Assembly (NCBI GenBank): GCA_020852835.1
Contig: JADZAC010000055.1
Location: 1-45,444, forward strand
Reading direction: 5' to 3'
Length of the DNA stretch: 45,444 bases
DNA from: Flavobacteriales bacterium
Lineage (GTDB): Bacteria > Bacteroidota > Bacteroidia > Flavobacteriales_F > PHOS-HE28
The notes under the pieces are model-generated. The model did no database searches. It saw nothing but the letters and a program-made list of their open reading frames with translations, and was not told where the DNA came from. The position numbers and the translations under genes are program-made. Numbering within the stretch: the stretch's first letter is position 1; each line of letters begins with the position of its first letter. Of this stretch, positions 1-9,484 are shown piece by piece.

Positions 1-40
<40 letters not shown>

Positions 41-194
41 GAGCTGGTGAATGTGGATACATGGGATGGGGGTATTGAGGTTGCCCTAAAGGTAAGCCGC
101 CATAAAGCGTGTGCACATACCCGGAAATGGGTAATTTGTCGGGTGGTCCCGGTCAGGCGCCGGATGCCCCCCGCTGCCCGTCATAAGGTTCGGG

Positions 195-210
195 CGCCTG
201 CGCGCAGGCG
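195..210. other. 16-bp perfect palindrome upstream of the CotH gene
   Basis: CGCCTGCGCGCAGGCG is its own reverse complement and lies 33 bp before the start codon at 244. Just downstream, TACATTTC (221-228) is one mismatch from the Bacteroidetes -7 element TAnnTTTG. A regulatory role is possible but unproven. Apart from this and the AG run I see nothing in the first 243 bases. Confidence 0.3.
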
Positions 211-243
211 TTGCCGTGCATACATTTCCGGACCGAAGAGCCC

Positions 244-2982
244 ATGTACAAGATCACCGCCCTGTTTGCTGCTTTGGCCGTGGTGCCCGCCACGGCCCAA
301 GTGGTCGTCAACGAAGTCAGCGCCTCCAACCTCAACGGCATCACCGACAGCTACGGGGAGCGGGAGGATTGGGTGGAATTGTACAACACCACGGCGGCGC
401 CGGTGGACCTCAGTGGTTGGTACCTGAGCAACAAGGTGAACAACCCGGCCAAGTGGCCCTTCCCCGCCGGCGTGTCCATCCCGGCCAACGGCCGCTTGAT
501 GGTGTACTGCAGCAAGCGCAACAGCACCGCCCCCGGCGAGCTGCACACCAACTTCAAGCTCAACCAGAGCGACGACGACCACGTGGTGCTCTCCGACCCC
601 GGGGTGAACATCGTGGACGACGTGCTGCTGGACCCGCCCACCAAACAGGACAACAGCCGGGGCCGCACCACCGATGGCGCCGCCACCTGGTCGCTGTTCC
701 TCACCCCCACGCCCAACGCGGCCAATGCCGGGGCCTCGCCGGAATACGCCGCACGCCCGCAACTGAGCCCGGCAGCAGGCCTGTACACGGCCGCCACCAA
801 CGTGTCCATGACCACCTCCGACGGCAGCACCATCCGCTACACTTTGGACGGCAGCGAACCCACGGCGGCATCCACGGCCTATAGTGGCCCCGTGGCCATC
901 AGCGCCACCACGGTGGTGCGCGCGGCCTGCTTCAGCGCCACGCCGGGGGTGCCGCCCAGCTTCATGGAGACCAACACCTACTTCATCAACGCCCCCCACA
1001 CCATGGCCGTGCTGAGCATCGCCGGCAATGAGGTGGACGACCTGCTGAACGGCAATGGCGGCATTGCTCCCTTGGGTTCCTTTGAATACTTCGGCCCGGA
1101 CCAGCAACTGCGCGATGAGGCCACCGGCGAGTTCAACGAACACGGCAACGACTCCTGGGCCTACTCCCAACGCGGCTTCGATTACATCACCCGCGACCAG
1201 ACCGGCTACAACGACGGCATCCACTACCCCATGTTCCATGCCTCGGGCCGCAACAAGTTCCAGCGCTTGATCATCAAGGCCGCCGCCAACGACAACTACC
1301 CTTTCGAGACCGGCGGTGCGCACATCCGCGATGCCTACGTGCACAGCCTGGCCATCGCCGGCGGGCTGGACCTCGACGAACGCACCTATGAGCCTTGCGT
1401 GCTCTACGTGAACGGCCAGTACTGGGGCGTGTACGAGATCCGCGAGAAGTGCGACGACAACGACTACACCAAGGAATACTACGACCAGGACGAATTCGAC
1501 CTGCAATACCTGAAGACCTGGGGCGGCACCTGGAGCGAATACGGCGGGCCACAGGCCCAAACGGACTGGGATGCGCTGCGGGCCTACATCATGGGCAACA
1601 ACATGGGCGACCCCTCCGCCTTTGCTTACGTGGACGGCCAGTTCGACTGGAAGAGCCTGATCGATTACGTGGTGCTGAACAGCTACACCGTATGCACCGA
1701 CTGGCTGAACTGGAACACCGCCTGGTGGCGCGGCTTCAACCCCGCCGGCACCCACCAGAAATGGGGCTATGTGCTCTGGGACAACGACGCCACCTTCGGA
1801 CACTACATCAACTACACCAACGTGCCGGACGACACGCCCGACGCGGACCCGTGCAACGCCGAAGCCCTGCCCGACCCTGGCGGCCAGGGCCACGTGCCCA
1901 TCCTGCAGAAGTTGATGGACGAGAACCCCATGGTGCACGACTACTACGTGAACCGCTACATCGACCTGGGCAACACCTTGTTCAGCTGCGGGGTGATGCT
2001 TCCCTACCTGGACAGCCTGATCGCCCTGATCGCCCCGGAGATGCCGGCGCAAATAGCCCGCTGGGGCGGCACCGTGGCCGAGTGGGAAGCCAACGTGCAG
2101 GCCATGCGCGACTTCATCGAAACGCGCTGCACGGCCATCCAGCAAGGCATGGTGGACTGCTACGACCTGGACCTTCCGGACAGCGTGGTCTTCAAGGTGG
2201 AGCCGCCGCTCAGCGGCAACATCCAGATCAACTCGGTGATCCCGCCCGGATATCCGTTCAGCGGCCTGTACTATGGCGGCATCGCCACCACGCTGAAAGC
2301 CTTGGCTGCGCCCGGTTGGACCTTCGACCACTGGGAAACCATCCACGCCAGTCCCACGCCCAACGCCACCGACTCCACCGTGACCATGGATTTCACCAGC
2401 ACGGACACGGTGATCGCCCACTTCGCCCCGCCGATCAAATACCCGGTGGTGCTGCTCACCGACCCGCCCAACTCGGCCTCCATCCGCTACAACAACGACC
2501 TCTACTCCACCTTCCCGGTAACGGTGGAACGCATCCCGGAATCCATTGACACGCTCACCGTATTCCCGGCGATGTACTACACCTTCAAGCACTGGGAATT
2601 CAAGTACAACACGCCCAACCAGAACGATTCCACCCTGGTCACCATCCCGGTCACCATCTTCCAGCCGGACACCATCATTGCGCACCTGGAGCCGCAGCAG
2701 TACGTGTACTTTGGCGCCAATGCCTTCACCCCCAACAGCGACGGCATCAACGACACCTGGCGCCCTTTCAACAACGTGGTCGCCCTGGACAACTACTCCC
2801 TGCGCGTGTTCGACCGCTGGGGCCGGGAGGTCTTCACCAGCACCGACCCCTTCGAGGATTGGGACGGCACGGCCGATGGCAAGCCCGTTCCTTTGGGCGT
2901 GTATGCCTACCGGGCGGAGCTGCATGAAGCCATCACAGGCGACCCGCATGACGTGGCGGGTTATGTGACGGTGATCCGGTGA
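244..2982 (+). CDS. CotH/lamin-tail surface protein with gliding-motility C-terminal sorting domain
   Basis: The 912-residue product is probably secreted by the type IX system. The start at 244 gives a clear signal peptide ending ..PATAQ (residues 1-19). Domains in order: lamin-tail fold (about 20-160, with WVELYNTT and LSGWYLS); chitobiase/Fn3-associated domain (about 175-250, with TIRYTLDGSEPT); CotH kinase-like domain (about 255-640, with GQYWGVYEIREKCDDND near 391); two divergent InlB-type B-repeats (about 645-820, with GWTFDHWE and IAHF); and a gliding-motility-associated C-terminal domain (about 821-912, with NAFTPNSDGINDTW and VFDRWG). CotH proteins are atypical kinases in spores and are common in secreted Bacteroidota proteins, where the substrate is unknown. 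The upstream in-frame start at 211 would push the signal peptide inward, so 244 is preferred. Confidence 0.92.
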   Translation: MYKITALFAALAVVPATAQVVVNEVSASNLNGITDSYGEREDWVELYNTTAAPVDLSGWYLSNKVNNPAKWPFPAGVSIPANGRLMVYCSKRNSTAPGELHTNFKLNQSDDDHVVLSDPGVNIVDDVLLDPPTKQDNSRGRTTDGAATWSLFLTPTPNAANAGASPEYAARPQLSPAAGLYTAATNVSMTTSDGSTIRYTLDGSEPTAASTAYSGPVAISATTVVRAACFSATPGVPPSFMETNTYFINAPHTMAVLSIAGNEVDDLLNGNGGIAPLGSFEYFGPDQQLRDEATGEFNEHGNDSWAYSQRGFDYITRDQTGYNDGIHYPMFHASGRNKFQRLIIKAAANDNYPFETGGAHIRDAYVHSLAIAGGLDLDERTYEPCVLYVNGQYWGVYEIREKCDDNDYTKEYYDQDEFDLQYLKTWGGTWSEYGGPQAQTDWDALRAYIMGNNMGDPSAFAYVDGQFDWKSLIDYVVLNSYTVCTDWLNWNTAWWRGFNPAGTHQKWGYVLWDNDATFGHYINYTNVPDDTPDADPCNAEALPDPGGQGHVPILQKLMDENPMVHDYYVNRYIDLGNTLFSCGVMLPYLDSLIALIAPEMPAQIARWGGTVAEWEANVQAMRDFIETRCTAIQQGMVDCYDLDLPDSVVFKVEPPLSGNIQINSVIPPGYPFSGLYYGGIATTLKALAAPGWTFDHWETIHASPTPNATDSTVTMDFTSTDTVIAHFAPPIKYPVVLLTDPPNSASIRYNNDLYSTFPVTVERIPESIDTLTVFPAMYYTFKHWEFKYNTPNQNDSTLVTIPVTIFQPDTIIAHLEPQQYVYFGANAFTPNSDGINDTWRPFNNVVALDNYSLRVFDRWGREVFTSTDPFEDWDGTADGKPVPLGVYAYRAELHEAITGDPHDVAGYVTVIR

Positions 2983-3060
2983 TCCAACACGGCACCTGCC
3001 GATCCAAGGCGAGGCCTGGCGTATTTTTCGGGAACTTGCTACGTACAGCTCGATCACGGC

Positions 3061-3693
3061 ATGAAGGCGGCATGGTGCACCTTGGTCCTGTTCTGCGCCT
3101 GCAGCGCCCCACCGGGCAAGCAGCTGGTGAAAGACCGACAAGGCCGGGTACGGGCCGAAGTGGCCCGTGTCGGCGCCATGAAACACGGACCGGTGCGCCT
3201 GTTCAACACCTCGGGGGTGCCGACCACCAGGGGCTTCTACGCCAACGACAGCCGGACCGGGGCCTGGATCACCACGGACGAAAAGGGCGATACGCTCTCG
3301 CTGGTAACCTACAACCGGGGCCGCAAGGATGGCCTGCAGGCCTACTGGGCGCCAAGCGGGCAGCTATTGCGCATGGAGCGCTTCCAGGAAGGAAAACCGC
3401 ACGGCACCTTGTACCGCTTTTTTGCAGACGGCTCCCCGCGCCAGCTCACGCGCTACAACCACGGCACGCCCGAGGGGCCCTACTTGGAATGGTACAAGGT
3501 GGACAGCACCTCCATCGCCCTCACTGCCGGCCAATTCCACCATGGTGAACGCACCGGTAGATGGACGTGGTTTTACGGCAACGGGAACCCGCAGCGGCAG
3601 GGCCGCTACCAACGCGGCAAGGAGGTGGGCCTTTGGCGGACCTGGGATCCACAGGGCCGCGAGATCCGGCGCGTGGACCACGGAACGCAGTGA
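3061..3693 (+). CDS. MORN-repeat-like putative lipoprotein
   Basis: A 210-residue protein starting with a hydrophobic stretch and a lipobox-like LFCAC, so probably lipid-anchored. The rest is a run of about 20-23-residue MORN-like units of the type G.....G.W....DGS: RTGAWITTDEKG, KDGLQAYWAPSG, KPHGTLYRFFADG, TPEGPYLEWYK, ERTGRWTWFYGNG and KEVGLWRTWDPQG. This matches the YwqK-like family often labelled an antitoxin in databases. In Bacteroidota most such proteins are uncharacterised surface or periplasmic proteins. It sits 78 bp after the CotH gene on the same strand and converges with the FAD oxidase 14 bp further on. No toxin partner is visible. Confidence 0.8.
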   Translation: MKAAWCTLVLFCACSAPPGKQLVKDRQGRVRAEVARVGAMKHGPVRLFNTSGVPTTRGFYANDSRTGAWITTDEKGDTLSLVTYNRGRKDGLQAYWAPSGQLLRMERFQEGKPHGTLYRFFADGSPRQLTRYNHGTPEGPYLEWYKVDSTSIALTAGQFHHGERTGRWTWFYGNGNPQRQGRYQRGKEVGLWRTWDPQGREIRRVDHGTQ

Positions 3694-3707
3694 CCCACAG
3701 GACCCGT

Positions 3708-5129
3708 TCAGGGCAGCACCTTGCCGGGGTTCATAATGCCTTGCGGATCGAACACGCGCTTGATGCCCCGCATCACCTCCAACTGCATCTTGTTGAATGC
3801 AATATCCATGTACGGCCGTTGCACCAGGCCGATACCGTGCTCACCGCTCAGGGTGCCGCCCATAGAAACCGTGAATTCGAAGATCTCCCGGATCGCCTTG
3901 GGCAACTCCTCCATCCAAACGTTGTCCGGCAGGTCGCCCTTGATGATGTTCACGTGCAGTTTGCCGTCGCCGGCATGGCCGTAGCACACGCTCTTGAAGC
4001 CATAGCGGGCGCCCACCTCCTTCACTTTTGCCAGCAGGTCGGGCAGGGCGAAGCGCGGCACCACGGTATCCTCTTCCTTGTACACGCTGTTGCTCTTCAC
4101 CGCCTCGCCCACGCGGCGGCGCAGCATCCAAAGGGCATCCTTCTCCGCGCTGCTCTCCGCGAAGAGCACCTCCTGGCAATCGAACCGCTCCATCACCCCC
4201 AGGATGGTCTCGCAATCGCGCATCAGCACGTCGCCGTGGTTGCCGTCCACCTCGATCAGCAGGTGGGCCGCGGTGTCCGGCGCGATGGCGACGGTCACGC
4301 CTTCCACGAAGCGCAGGGTCCAATCAATGGCATCGCGCTCCATGAACTCCAGTGCACTGGGCGTGATGCCCGCGCGGAATACGGCAGCCACGGCTTCGCA
4401 GGCCTTTTGCGCGTCGCGGAAGGGCACCAGCATCAGGCGGGTCTCCTTGGGCAAAGGCACCAGGCGAAGCACGGCTTTGGTGATGATGCCCAACGTGCCC
4501 TCGCTGCCCACGATCAGGCGGGTAAGGTCGTAGCCCGTGGCATTCTTCAAGGTGTTGGCCCCGGTCCAGATCACTTCGCCGTTGGGCAGCACCACTTGCA
4601 GGTTGAGCACGAAGTCGCGGGTAACGCCGTACTTCACCGCCCGGGGCCCGCCGGCATTCTCCGCCAGATTTCCGCCGATGGTGCAACTGCCCCTGCTGCC
4701 GGGGTCGGGCGGGTAGTAGAAGCCCTTGGCGGCAACGGTTTCCTGCAGCACTTGGGTGATCACGCCCGGTTCCACGGTTACCTGCAGGTTGCGCTCGTCG
4801 ATGTCCACGATGGCGTTCATGCGGTCCAACGCCAGGCCTACGCCGCCGTGCACGCACAGGGCCCCGCCGCTGAGGCCGGTGCGGGCGCCGATGGGCGTAA
4901 CGGGGATGGCATGGCGGGAGCAGAAGCGCACCACGGCGGCCACTTCGGCCGTGGTACCGGGGCGCACTACCACCTGCGGGGGAAACCGAAGGTCCTCCGT
5001 TTCATCCTGGCCGTAGCGCATGCGCTTTTCCTCGTCCAGCAGCACGGTGCCCGGGGGCACCAGCCGCTGAAGCTCTTCCAACAGGGCCGGAGGCACCGGC
5101 ACTTGCTCATATCCATGGTGGGCTGCCAT
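3708..5129 (-). CDS. FAD-binding oxidase, GlcD/D-lactate dehydrogenase type
   Basis: A 473-residue member of the FAD-linked oxidase family (PCMH-type FAD domain plus FAD-oxidase C domain), close to the family's usual length of 460-480. The N-terminal half holds the FAD-binding signatures VVVRPGTTAEVAAVV, PVTPIGARTGLSGGA, TVEPGVITQVL and the PPDPGSRGSCTIGGNLAENAGG stretch. The C-terminal half carries the conserved SGEHGIG motif and ends FDPQGIMNPGKVLP, as in glycolate oxidase GlcD and D-lactate or 2-hydroxyglutarate dehydrogenases. It should oxidise a D-2-hydroxy acid in the cytoplasm or at the membrane; the substrate cannot be assigned. No glcE/glcF partners are adjacent. It is divergent from the gene at 5282. 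Confidence 0.9.
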   Translation of the reverse strand: MAAHHGYEQVPVPPALLEELQRLVPPGTVLLDEEKRMRYGQDETEDLRFPPQVVVRPGTTAEVAAVVRFCSRHAIPVTPIGARTGLSGGALCVHGGVGLALDRMNAIVDIDERNLQVTVEPGVITQVLQETVAAKGFYYPPDPGSRGSCTIGGNLAENAGGPRAVKYGVTRDFVLNLQVVLPNGEVIWTGANTLKNATGYDLTRLIVGSEGTLGIITKAVLRLVPLPKETRLMLVPFRDAQKACEAVAAVFRAGITPSALEFMERDAIDWTLRFVEGVTVAIAPDTAAHLLIEVDGNHGDVLMRDCETILGVMERFDCQEVLFAESSAEKDALWMLRRRVGEAVKSNSVYKEEDTVVPRFALPDLLAKVKEVGARYGFKSVCYGHAGDGKLHVNIIKGDLPDNVWMEELPKAIREIFEFTVSMGGTLSGEHGIGLVQRPYMDIAFNKMQLEVMRGIKRVFDPQGIMNPGKVLP

Positions 5130-5281
5130 GCGGGCGAAGTTCGGGGGCTTTGGGCATCCTGCAATTCACGATCGAAATTCAACAACTCATCCAGCGGAAT
5201 GGCACGCGGGGCAGGATATTGATTATCTTGCCTTCCGAGCTCCGGCCCTCCAATTGGTTCTACCCCACCAACACTTGTCCC

Positions 5282-6997
5282 ATGCCGCATTTCCGCAGGT
5301 TTGTTCTCGTTTCGGCAATGAGCTGCACCCTTGCTGCACACGCGCAAAACATCGGCATCAATGCCACGGGTGCGGCACCTGCCGCCTCGGCCATGCTGGA
5401 TATCACGGCCACCGACCGCGGCCTGCTGATCCCGCGCGTGGCCCTTACGGCCACCAACTCCGCGCTCCCGGTGACCACCCCTGCCGATGCGCTGCTGGTT
5501 TACAACACGGCCACGGCGGGCACGGCACCGAACAACGTAACGCCGGGCTATTACTATTACTCCACTGCCAGCAGCACCTGGTTGCCCATCCTCAGCGGGG
5601 TGAAGGGATGGACCACCACCGGCAACTACGGCACCGTTGCGGGCACGAATTACCTGGGCACGAATGACGCGCAGGCATTGGTGGTGAAGACCGGGGGCAC
5701 TGCGACTACGAATGAGCGGCTACGGGTACTTTCCACGGGTGAGCTGGTAATGAACAGTACGGCCTATTTCGTGGGTGATGTGTTCTCCGTTTATGGAACG
5801 GGCAGAACAAGTGCGATCAGTGCATTGGGTACTTCAGCGGTGAACGGTTATGCAACAGGTGACGGCATCGGGGTGTATGGCGAGTCCTACTCTGCTACAG
5901 GCTCGACGAATGGGATCGCCGGGATCTTCATCCACGATTCGCCCAACTCACCGAATAATGACATCAGTGCCGGTCTTTATGCTCTGAACACATCAGCACC
6001 GTTGAACGCCGCATCAGGCGCCAATTGTTTCGGCATGTTGGGCAGTGCCACAGGCACGGCTCCGGCCCTTGGGGGAAGTACCATTGGCGTATACGGGGAG
6101 GCACTTTCGGCAACCAATTCAGCTACTGGAGTGGTGGGCACAGGTGGGGGTACAGCGGGTGCGTACTACACGATGACCTCCGGTAGCGGCGCCAGCTTTT
6201 CAGGCAATGCCATTGGCTCGATCAGCTTTGGCCTGAATTCAAACGGCAATGGGGTCATTGGTGTGAGCAACCCGGCAAACATCATCATCACACCCAATCG
6301 CGGTGCCGGTGTGGTCGGCGTTGGTGATCAATATGGTGTGGTGGGTTTCAATCAACAGAACCTGACCAATACCAACCAGTTGAACAGTCAGTCCACCACA
6401 TTGAACAATAACGCTGGCGGTTACTTTGAATTGGGCAATAATACAGGTGCTGCGCAAACCTGGTCATATGTAGCCACCCGGGTAGGTGGTACACTGTACA
6501 AGATCCATGGATCGGGAGTGACCGGCACCATTGTGGAGGACCTCGACGGCAAATACGTCGGCTTGGCCTGCCCTGAATCCCCGGAAGTCCTGTTCCAGGA
6601 TTACGGTACCGCCCACCTGGTGGAAGGGCGTGCACACGTTGAGATCGATCCGCGCTTCACCAAACACATCACCGTGAACAACGAGCACCCCTTGCGCGTT
6701 TTTGTGCAACTGGAGGGCGACTGTGCGGGCGTGTTCGTGACCAACAAAACTGCTAGCGGCTTTGATGTGGTGGAGTTGAATGGTGGGCAGTCCAACGCGG
6801 CATTCAGCTATACGGTTATCGCGAACCGCGCGGACGAAGTGATGCCGGACGGAACCATCTCCAAATATGCGGATGTACGCTTCCCTCCTGCACCTGGGCC
6901 GGCGGAGAAGACCACGTTTGAAGTCCGTGAGAACCGCGTGATCGACAGGCCACTCAGGCGTTCCAAGGAAAGCACTGCCGGCACCCCACGTCCGTGA
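5282..6997 (+). CDS. secreted fibre-like surface protein
   Basis: A 571-residue protein. The start at 5282 is chosen because it opens a signal peptide (MPHFRRFVLVSAMSCTLAAHAQ); longer in-frame starts place it internally. It then shows the NIGINATG....ASAMLDIT and RGLLIPRVALT motifs typical of Bacteroidota proteins annotated as tail-fibre-domain or cell-surface fibre proteins. The middle (about 180-430) is Gly/Ser/Ala/Asn-rich with recurring IGVYGE, GVVGTGGG and GVVGVGDQYGVVG units, suggesting a beta-repeat shaft. The C-terminal 150 residues are globular. No T9SS sorting domain is evident. TATCTTGC about 50 bp upstream resembles TAnnTTTG with one T missing. GC is slightly lower than its neighbours. 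Exact role unknown. Confidence 0.75.
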   Translation: MPHFRRFVLVSAMSCTLAAHAQNIGINATGAAPAASAMLDITATDRGLLIPRVALTATNSALPVTTPADALLVYNTATAGTAPNNVTPGYYYYSTASSTWLPILSGVKGWTTTGNYGTVAGTNYLGTNDAQALVVKTGGTATTNERLRVLSTGELVMNSTAYFVGDVFSVYGTGRTSAISALGTSAVNGYATGDGIGVYGESYSATGSTNGIAGIFIHDSPNSPNNDISAGLYALNTSAPLNAASGANCFGMLGSATGTAPALGGSTIGVYGEALSATNSATGVVGTGGGTAGAYYTMTSGSGASFSGNAIGSISFGLNSNGNGVIGVSNPANIIITPNRGAGVVGVGDQYGVVGFNQQNLTNTNQLNSQSTTLNNNAGGYFELGNNTGAAQTWSYVATRVGGTLYKIHGSGVTGTIVEDLDGKYVGLACPESPEVLFQDYGTAHLVEGRAHVEIDPRFTKHITVNNEHPLRVFVQLEGDCAGVFVTNKTASGFDVVELNGGQSNAAFSYTVIANRADEVMPDGTISKYADVRFPPAPGPAEKTTFEVRENRVIDRPLRRSKESTAGTPRP

Positions 6998-7201
6998 TCT
7001 TACCGGTGCTTATACAGCCATACACGATCATGTGAACGCCATGCCCTAACACGGCGGCATGCACGAACGTCCCGGAACTAACACGAACATCCATGCTCGT
7101 GTAAAACCCGCCCGGGCAAGGTGTCCGCAACTCCGAGCGACCATGGGCCAAAAGCCGCCATTGCAGGCCGTCTGGAAGGCACTGGTTACCTTGGCCGTCC
7201 C

Positions 7202-9400
7202 ATGAATAAACACCTGACCGCGACCGCCGTGGCCCTGCTGGCCGGCGCCGCCCTGCACGCCCAAAAGCCCCTCACCAACGAGGCCATCTGGTACAGCCGC
7301 ACCTTCAGCGGCGACTGGTTCTCCGGCGGGGTGAGCATGGCCGACGGCCTGCACTACACGGCCTTGGACGAGGGCGAGGGCGGCTTGGAGTTGAACATCT
7401 ACGAATACAAAACGGGCAAGCGCACCGGCACGGTGCTGCACGGCAAGGACCTGGTTCCTGGCGGGCAGGGCCAACCCCTGGCCATGGATGATTATGCACT
7501 GAGCGGGGATGAGCGCAAGGTGATGGTGCGCACCGCCACCGAACCGCTGTACCGCTACAGCTCCTATGCGTACAACTTCGTTTACGACCTTGCCAGCAAG
7601 GCGGTAAAAGCCTTGGCCGACACCACCAAGGGCAAGCAGCGCCTGGCCACCTTCAGCCCGGACGGCTTGCACGCGGCCTTCGTGCGCAACAACAACCTCT
7701 ACACCGTGGAACTGGCCACCATGCAGGAGACCGCCGTGACCACCGATGGCGAATGGAACAAGGTGATCAACGGCGCTACCGATTGGGTGTACGAGGAGGA
7801 ATTCACTTTGGTGCAAGGCTATGCATGGAGCCCCGACGGCAAGAGGCTGCTCTACCTGCGCAGCGATGAAAGCGCCGTGCCCGAATTCGACCTCACCACT
7901 TATGAAGACCAGCTGTACCCGCGCGAATACCGCTTCAAATACCCCAAGGCCGGCGAGGCCAACAGCACGGTAAGCCTGCATGTGTACGACCTGTCCTCCA
8001 AGGCTGCCGCCACTGTTCCGCTGGGCACATCGGAAACGGACATCTACCTGCCGCGCTTCGGCTTCACCAACGCCAACACCGTGTGGTTCATGCGCATGAA
8101 CCGGTTGCAGAACGAAAAATTGATCTACACCTGCGATGCCACCACGGCCAGTGCGGCCAGCCTGAAACTGATCTACAAGGAAACCAGTCCCACGTACATC
8201 GAAGTAACGGACGACCTGTACTTCCTTAAGGACGGGAGCTTCGTGCTCACCAACGAACAAGACGGCTGGAACCACATCGTATGGAACAGCGCGGACGGCA
8301 AAGTGCAACGGGTGCTCACCCCCGGCAACTACGATGTACTGGCCGTGAGCGGCGTGGACGAAAAGACCCAGCGGGTATACTTCACCGCCAGCAAGCTGGA
8401 CCCCACGCAACAGGAAGTGTGGTCGGTGGGCCTCAACGGCAAGGGCCTGAAACAACTGAGCCCGGCAGGCGGGGTGAACGAAGCGGAGTTCAGCACCGGC
8501 TTCAAGTACTTCATCAACACGCGCAGCACCGCCAATGATCCCGGCACCATTGCCCTGCATGAAGGCAGCGGCAAGCTGGTGAAGATCCTCAAGGACAACG
8601 CGCGCCTGCGGGAAACGCTGAAGGAATACGGCCTACAGCCCAAGGAACTCATCACGGTGGCCACTTCCGGCGGGCAGGTACTGAATGCCTGGATGGTCAA
8701 GCCGCCAGGCTTCGATGCCTCGAAGAAGTACCCGGTGTTCATGACCCAGTACAGCGGCCCCAACAGCAACAGCGTGCTGGACCGTTGGGGCGGGCGGGAC
8801 TATTTGTGGCACCAGCTCCTTGCCCAGAAAGGCTACTTGGTGGTATGCGCCGACGGTCGCGGAACAGGCCACCGGGGCCGGGATTTCCGCCACATCACAT
8901 ACGGGCAACTGGGCAAATACGAAACCGAGGACCAGATCGCCGTCGCCCAATGGCTTGCACGGCAGCCCTACGTGGACGGGTCGCGCATCGGCATCCAGGG
9001 CTGGAGCTACGGAGGCTACATGAGCTCGCTGTGCATCACCAAAGGCGCGGACACCTTCAAGGCCGCCATCGCCGTGGCCCCGGTGACCAACTGGCGCTAC
9101 TACGACAGCATCTACACCGAGCGCTACATGGGCCTGCCGATGGACAATGCGGACGGGTACGACGACAACAGCCCGATCAACCACGTGGACAAGCTCAAAG
9201 GCAACTACCTGCTGGTGCATGGCCTTGCGGACGACAATGTGCACTTCCAGAACAGCGCCGAGATGACCACCGCCCTGGTGAAGGCCAACAAGCAGTTCGC
9301 CGAAATGATGTACCCGGATAAGAACCACGGCATATACGGCGGCACCACGCGTTTGCACCTGTTCACGCTGATGACCGACTTTTTACTGGAGAAGCTCTGA
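7202..9400 (+). CDS. S9 family dipeptidyl peptidase IV
   Basis: A 732-residue prolyl-oligopeptidase-family serine protease with a signal peptide (..LLAGAALHAQ). The start at 7202 is preferred over the upstream in-frame codons because of that signal. The N-terminal part is the beta-propeller and contains DWVYEEEF, the double-Glu substrate-anchoring motif of DPP IV. The C-terminal alpha/beta-hydrolase domain has the nucleophile in GWSYGGY (Ser602), the acid in ADDNVH (Asp677 or 678) and His709 in DKNHGIYGG. It should release X-Pro or X-Ala dipeptides from peptides in the periplasm. It is followed by three POT-family peptide transporters, which fits generation and then uptake of dipeptides (inferred). 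Confidence 0.95.
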   Translation: MNKHLTATAVALLAGAALHAQKPLTNEAIWYSRTFSGDWFSGGVSMADGLHYTALDEGEGGLELNIYEYKTGKRTGTVLHGKDLVPGGQGQPLAMDDYALSGDERKVMVRTATEPLYRYSSYAYNFVYDLASKAVKALADTTKGKQRLATFSPDGLHAAFVRNNNLYTVELATMQETAVTTDGEWNKVINGATDWVYEEEFTLVQGYAWSPDGKRLLYLRSDESAVPEFDLTTYEDQLYPREYRFKYPKAGEANSTVSLHVYDLSSKAAATVPLGTSETDIYLPRFGFTNANTVWFMRMNRLQNEKLIYTCDATTASAASLKLIYKETSPTYIEVTDDLYFLKDGSFVLTNEQDGWNHIVWNSADGKVQRVLTPGNYDVLAVSGVDEKTQRVYFTASKLDPTQQEVWSVGLNGKGLKQLSPAGGVNEAEFSTGFKYFINTRSTANDPGTIALHEGSGKLVKILKDNARLRETLKEYGLQPKELITVATSGGQVLNAWMVKPPGFDASKKYPVFMTQYSGPNSNSVLDRWGGRDYLWHQLLAQKGYLVVCADGRGTGHRGRDFRHITYGQLGKYETEDQIAVAQWLARQPYVDGSRIGIQGWSYGGYMSSLCITKGADTFKAAIAVAPVTNWRYYDSIYTERYMGLPMDNADGYDDNSPINHVDKLKGNYLLVHGLADDNVHFQNSAEMTTALVKANKQFAEMMYPDKNHGIYGGTTRLHLFTLMTDFLLEKL

Positions 9401-9403
9401 AGT

Positions 9404-9426
9404 CCAATTTGCCAATTTGCCAATTG
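9404..9426. repeat. short 8-bp tandem repeat CCAATTTG
   Basis: CCAATTTG occurs twice and a third unit is CCAATTG, directly after the peptidase stop codon. It is a small simple repeat in the gap before the first POT gene. No inverted partner is seen nearby. Confidence 0.8.
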
Positions 9427-9484
9427 ACGGATCCTCTACCTTGCCGCGCCGAAAAAGCCACCGGTAACCACCAGCCAACCACCC

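Noticed and set aside
181-3186. Very long minus-strand open frame (about 1000 codons) opposite the CotH gene
   Set aside because: It has Val/Gly/His-rich composition typical of an antisense shadow in GC-rich DNA, and the plus strand has clear domains.
3061-3693. Antitoxin of a toxin-antitoxin pair
   Set aside because: The YwqK-type label is common for MORN-like proteins, but no toxin gene is adjacent and the protein has a lipoprotein signal.
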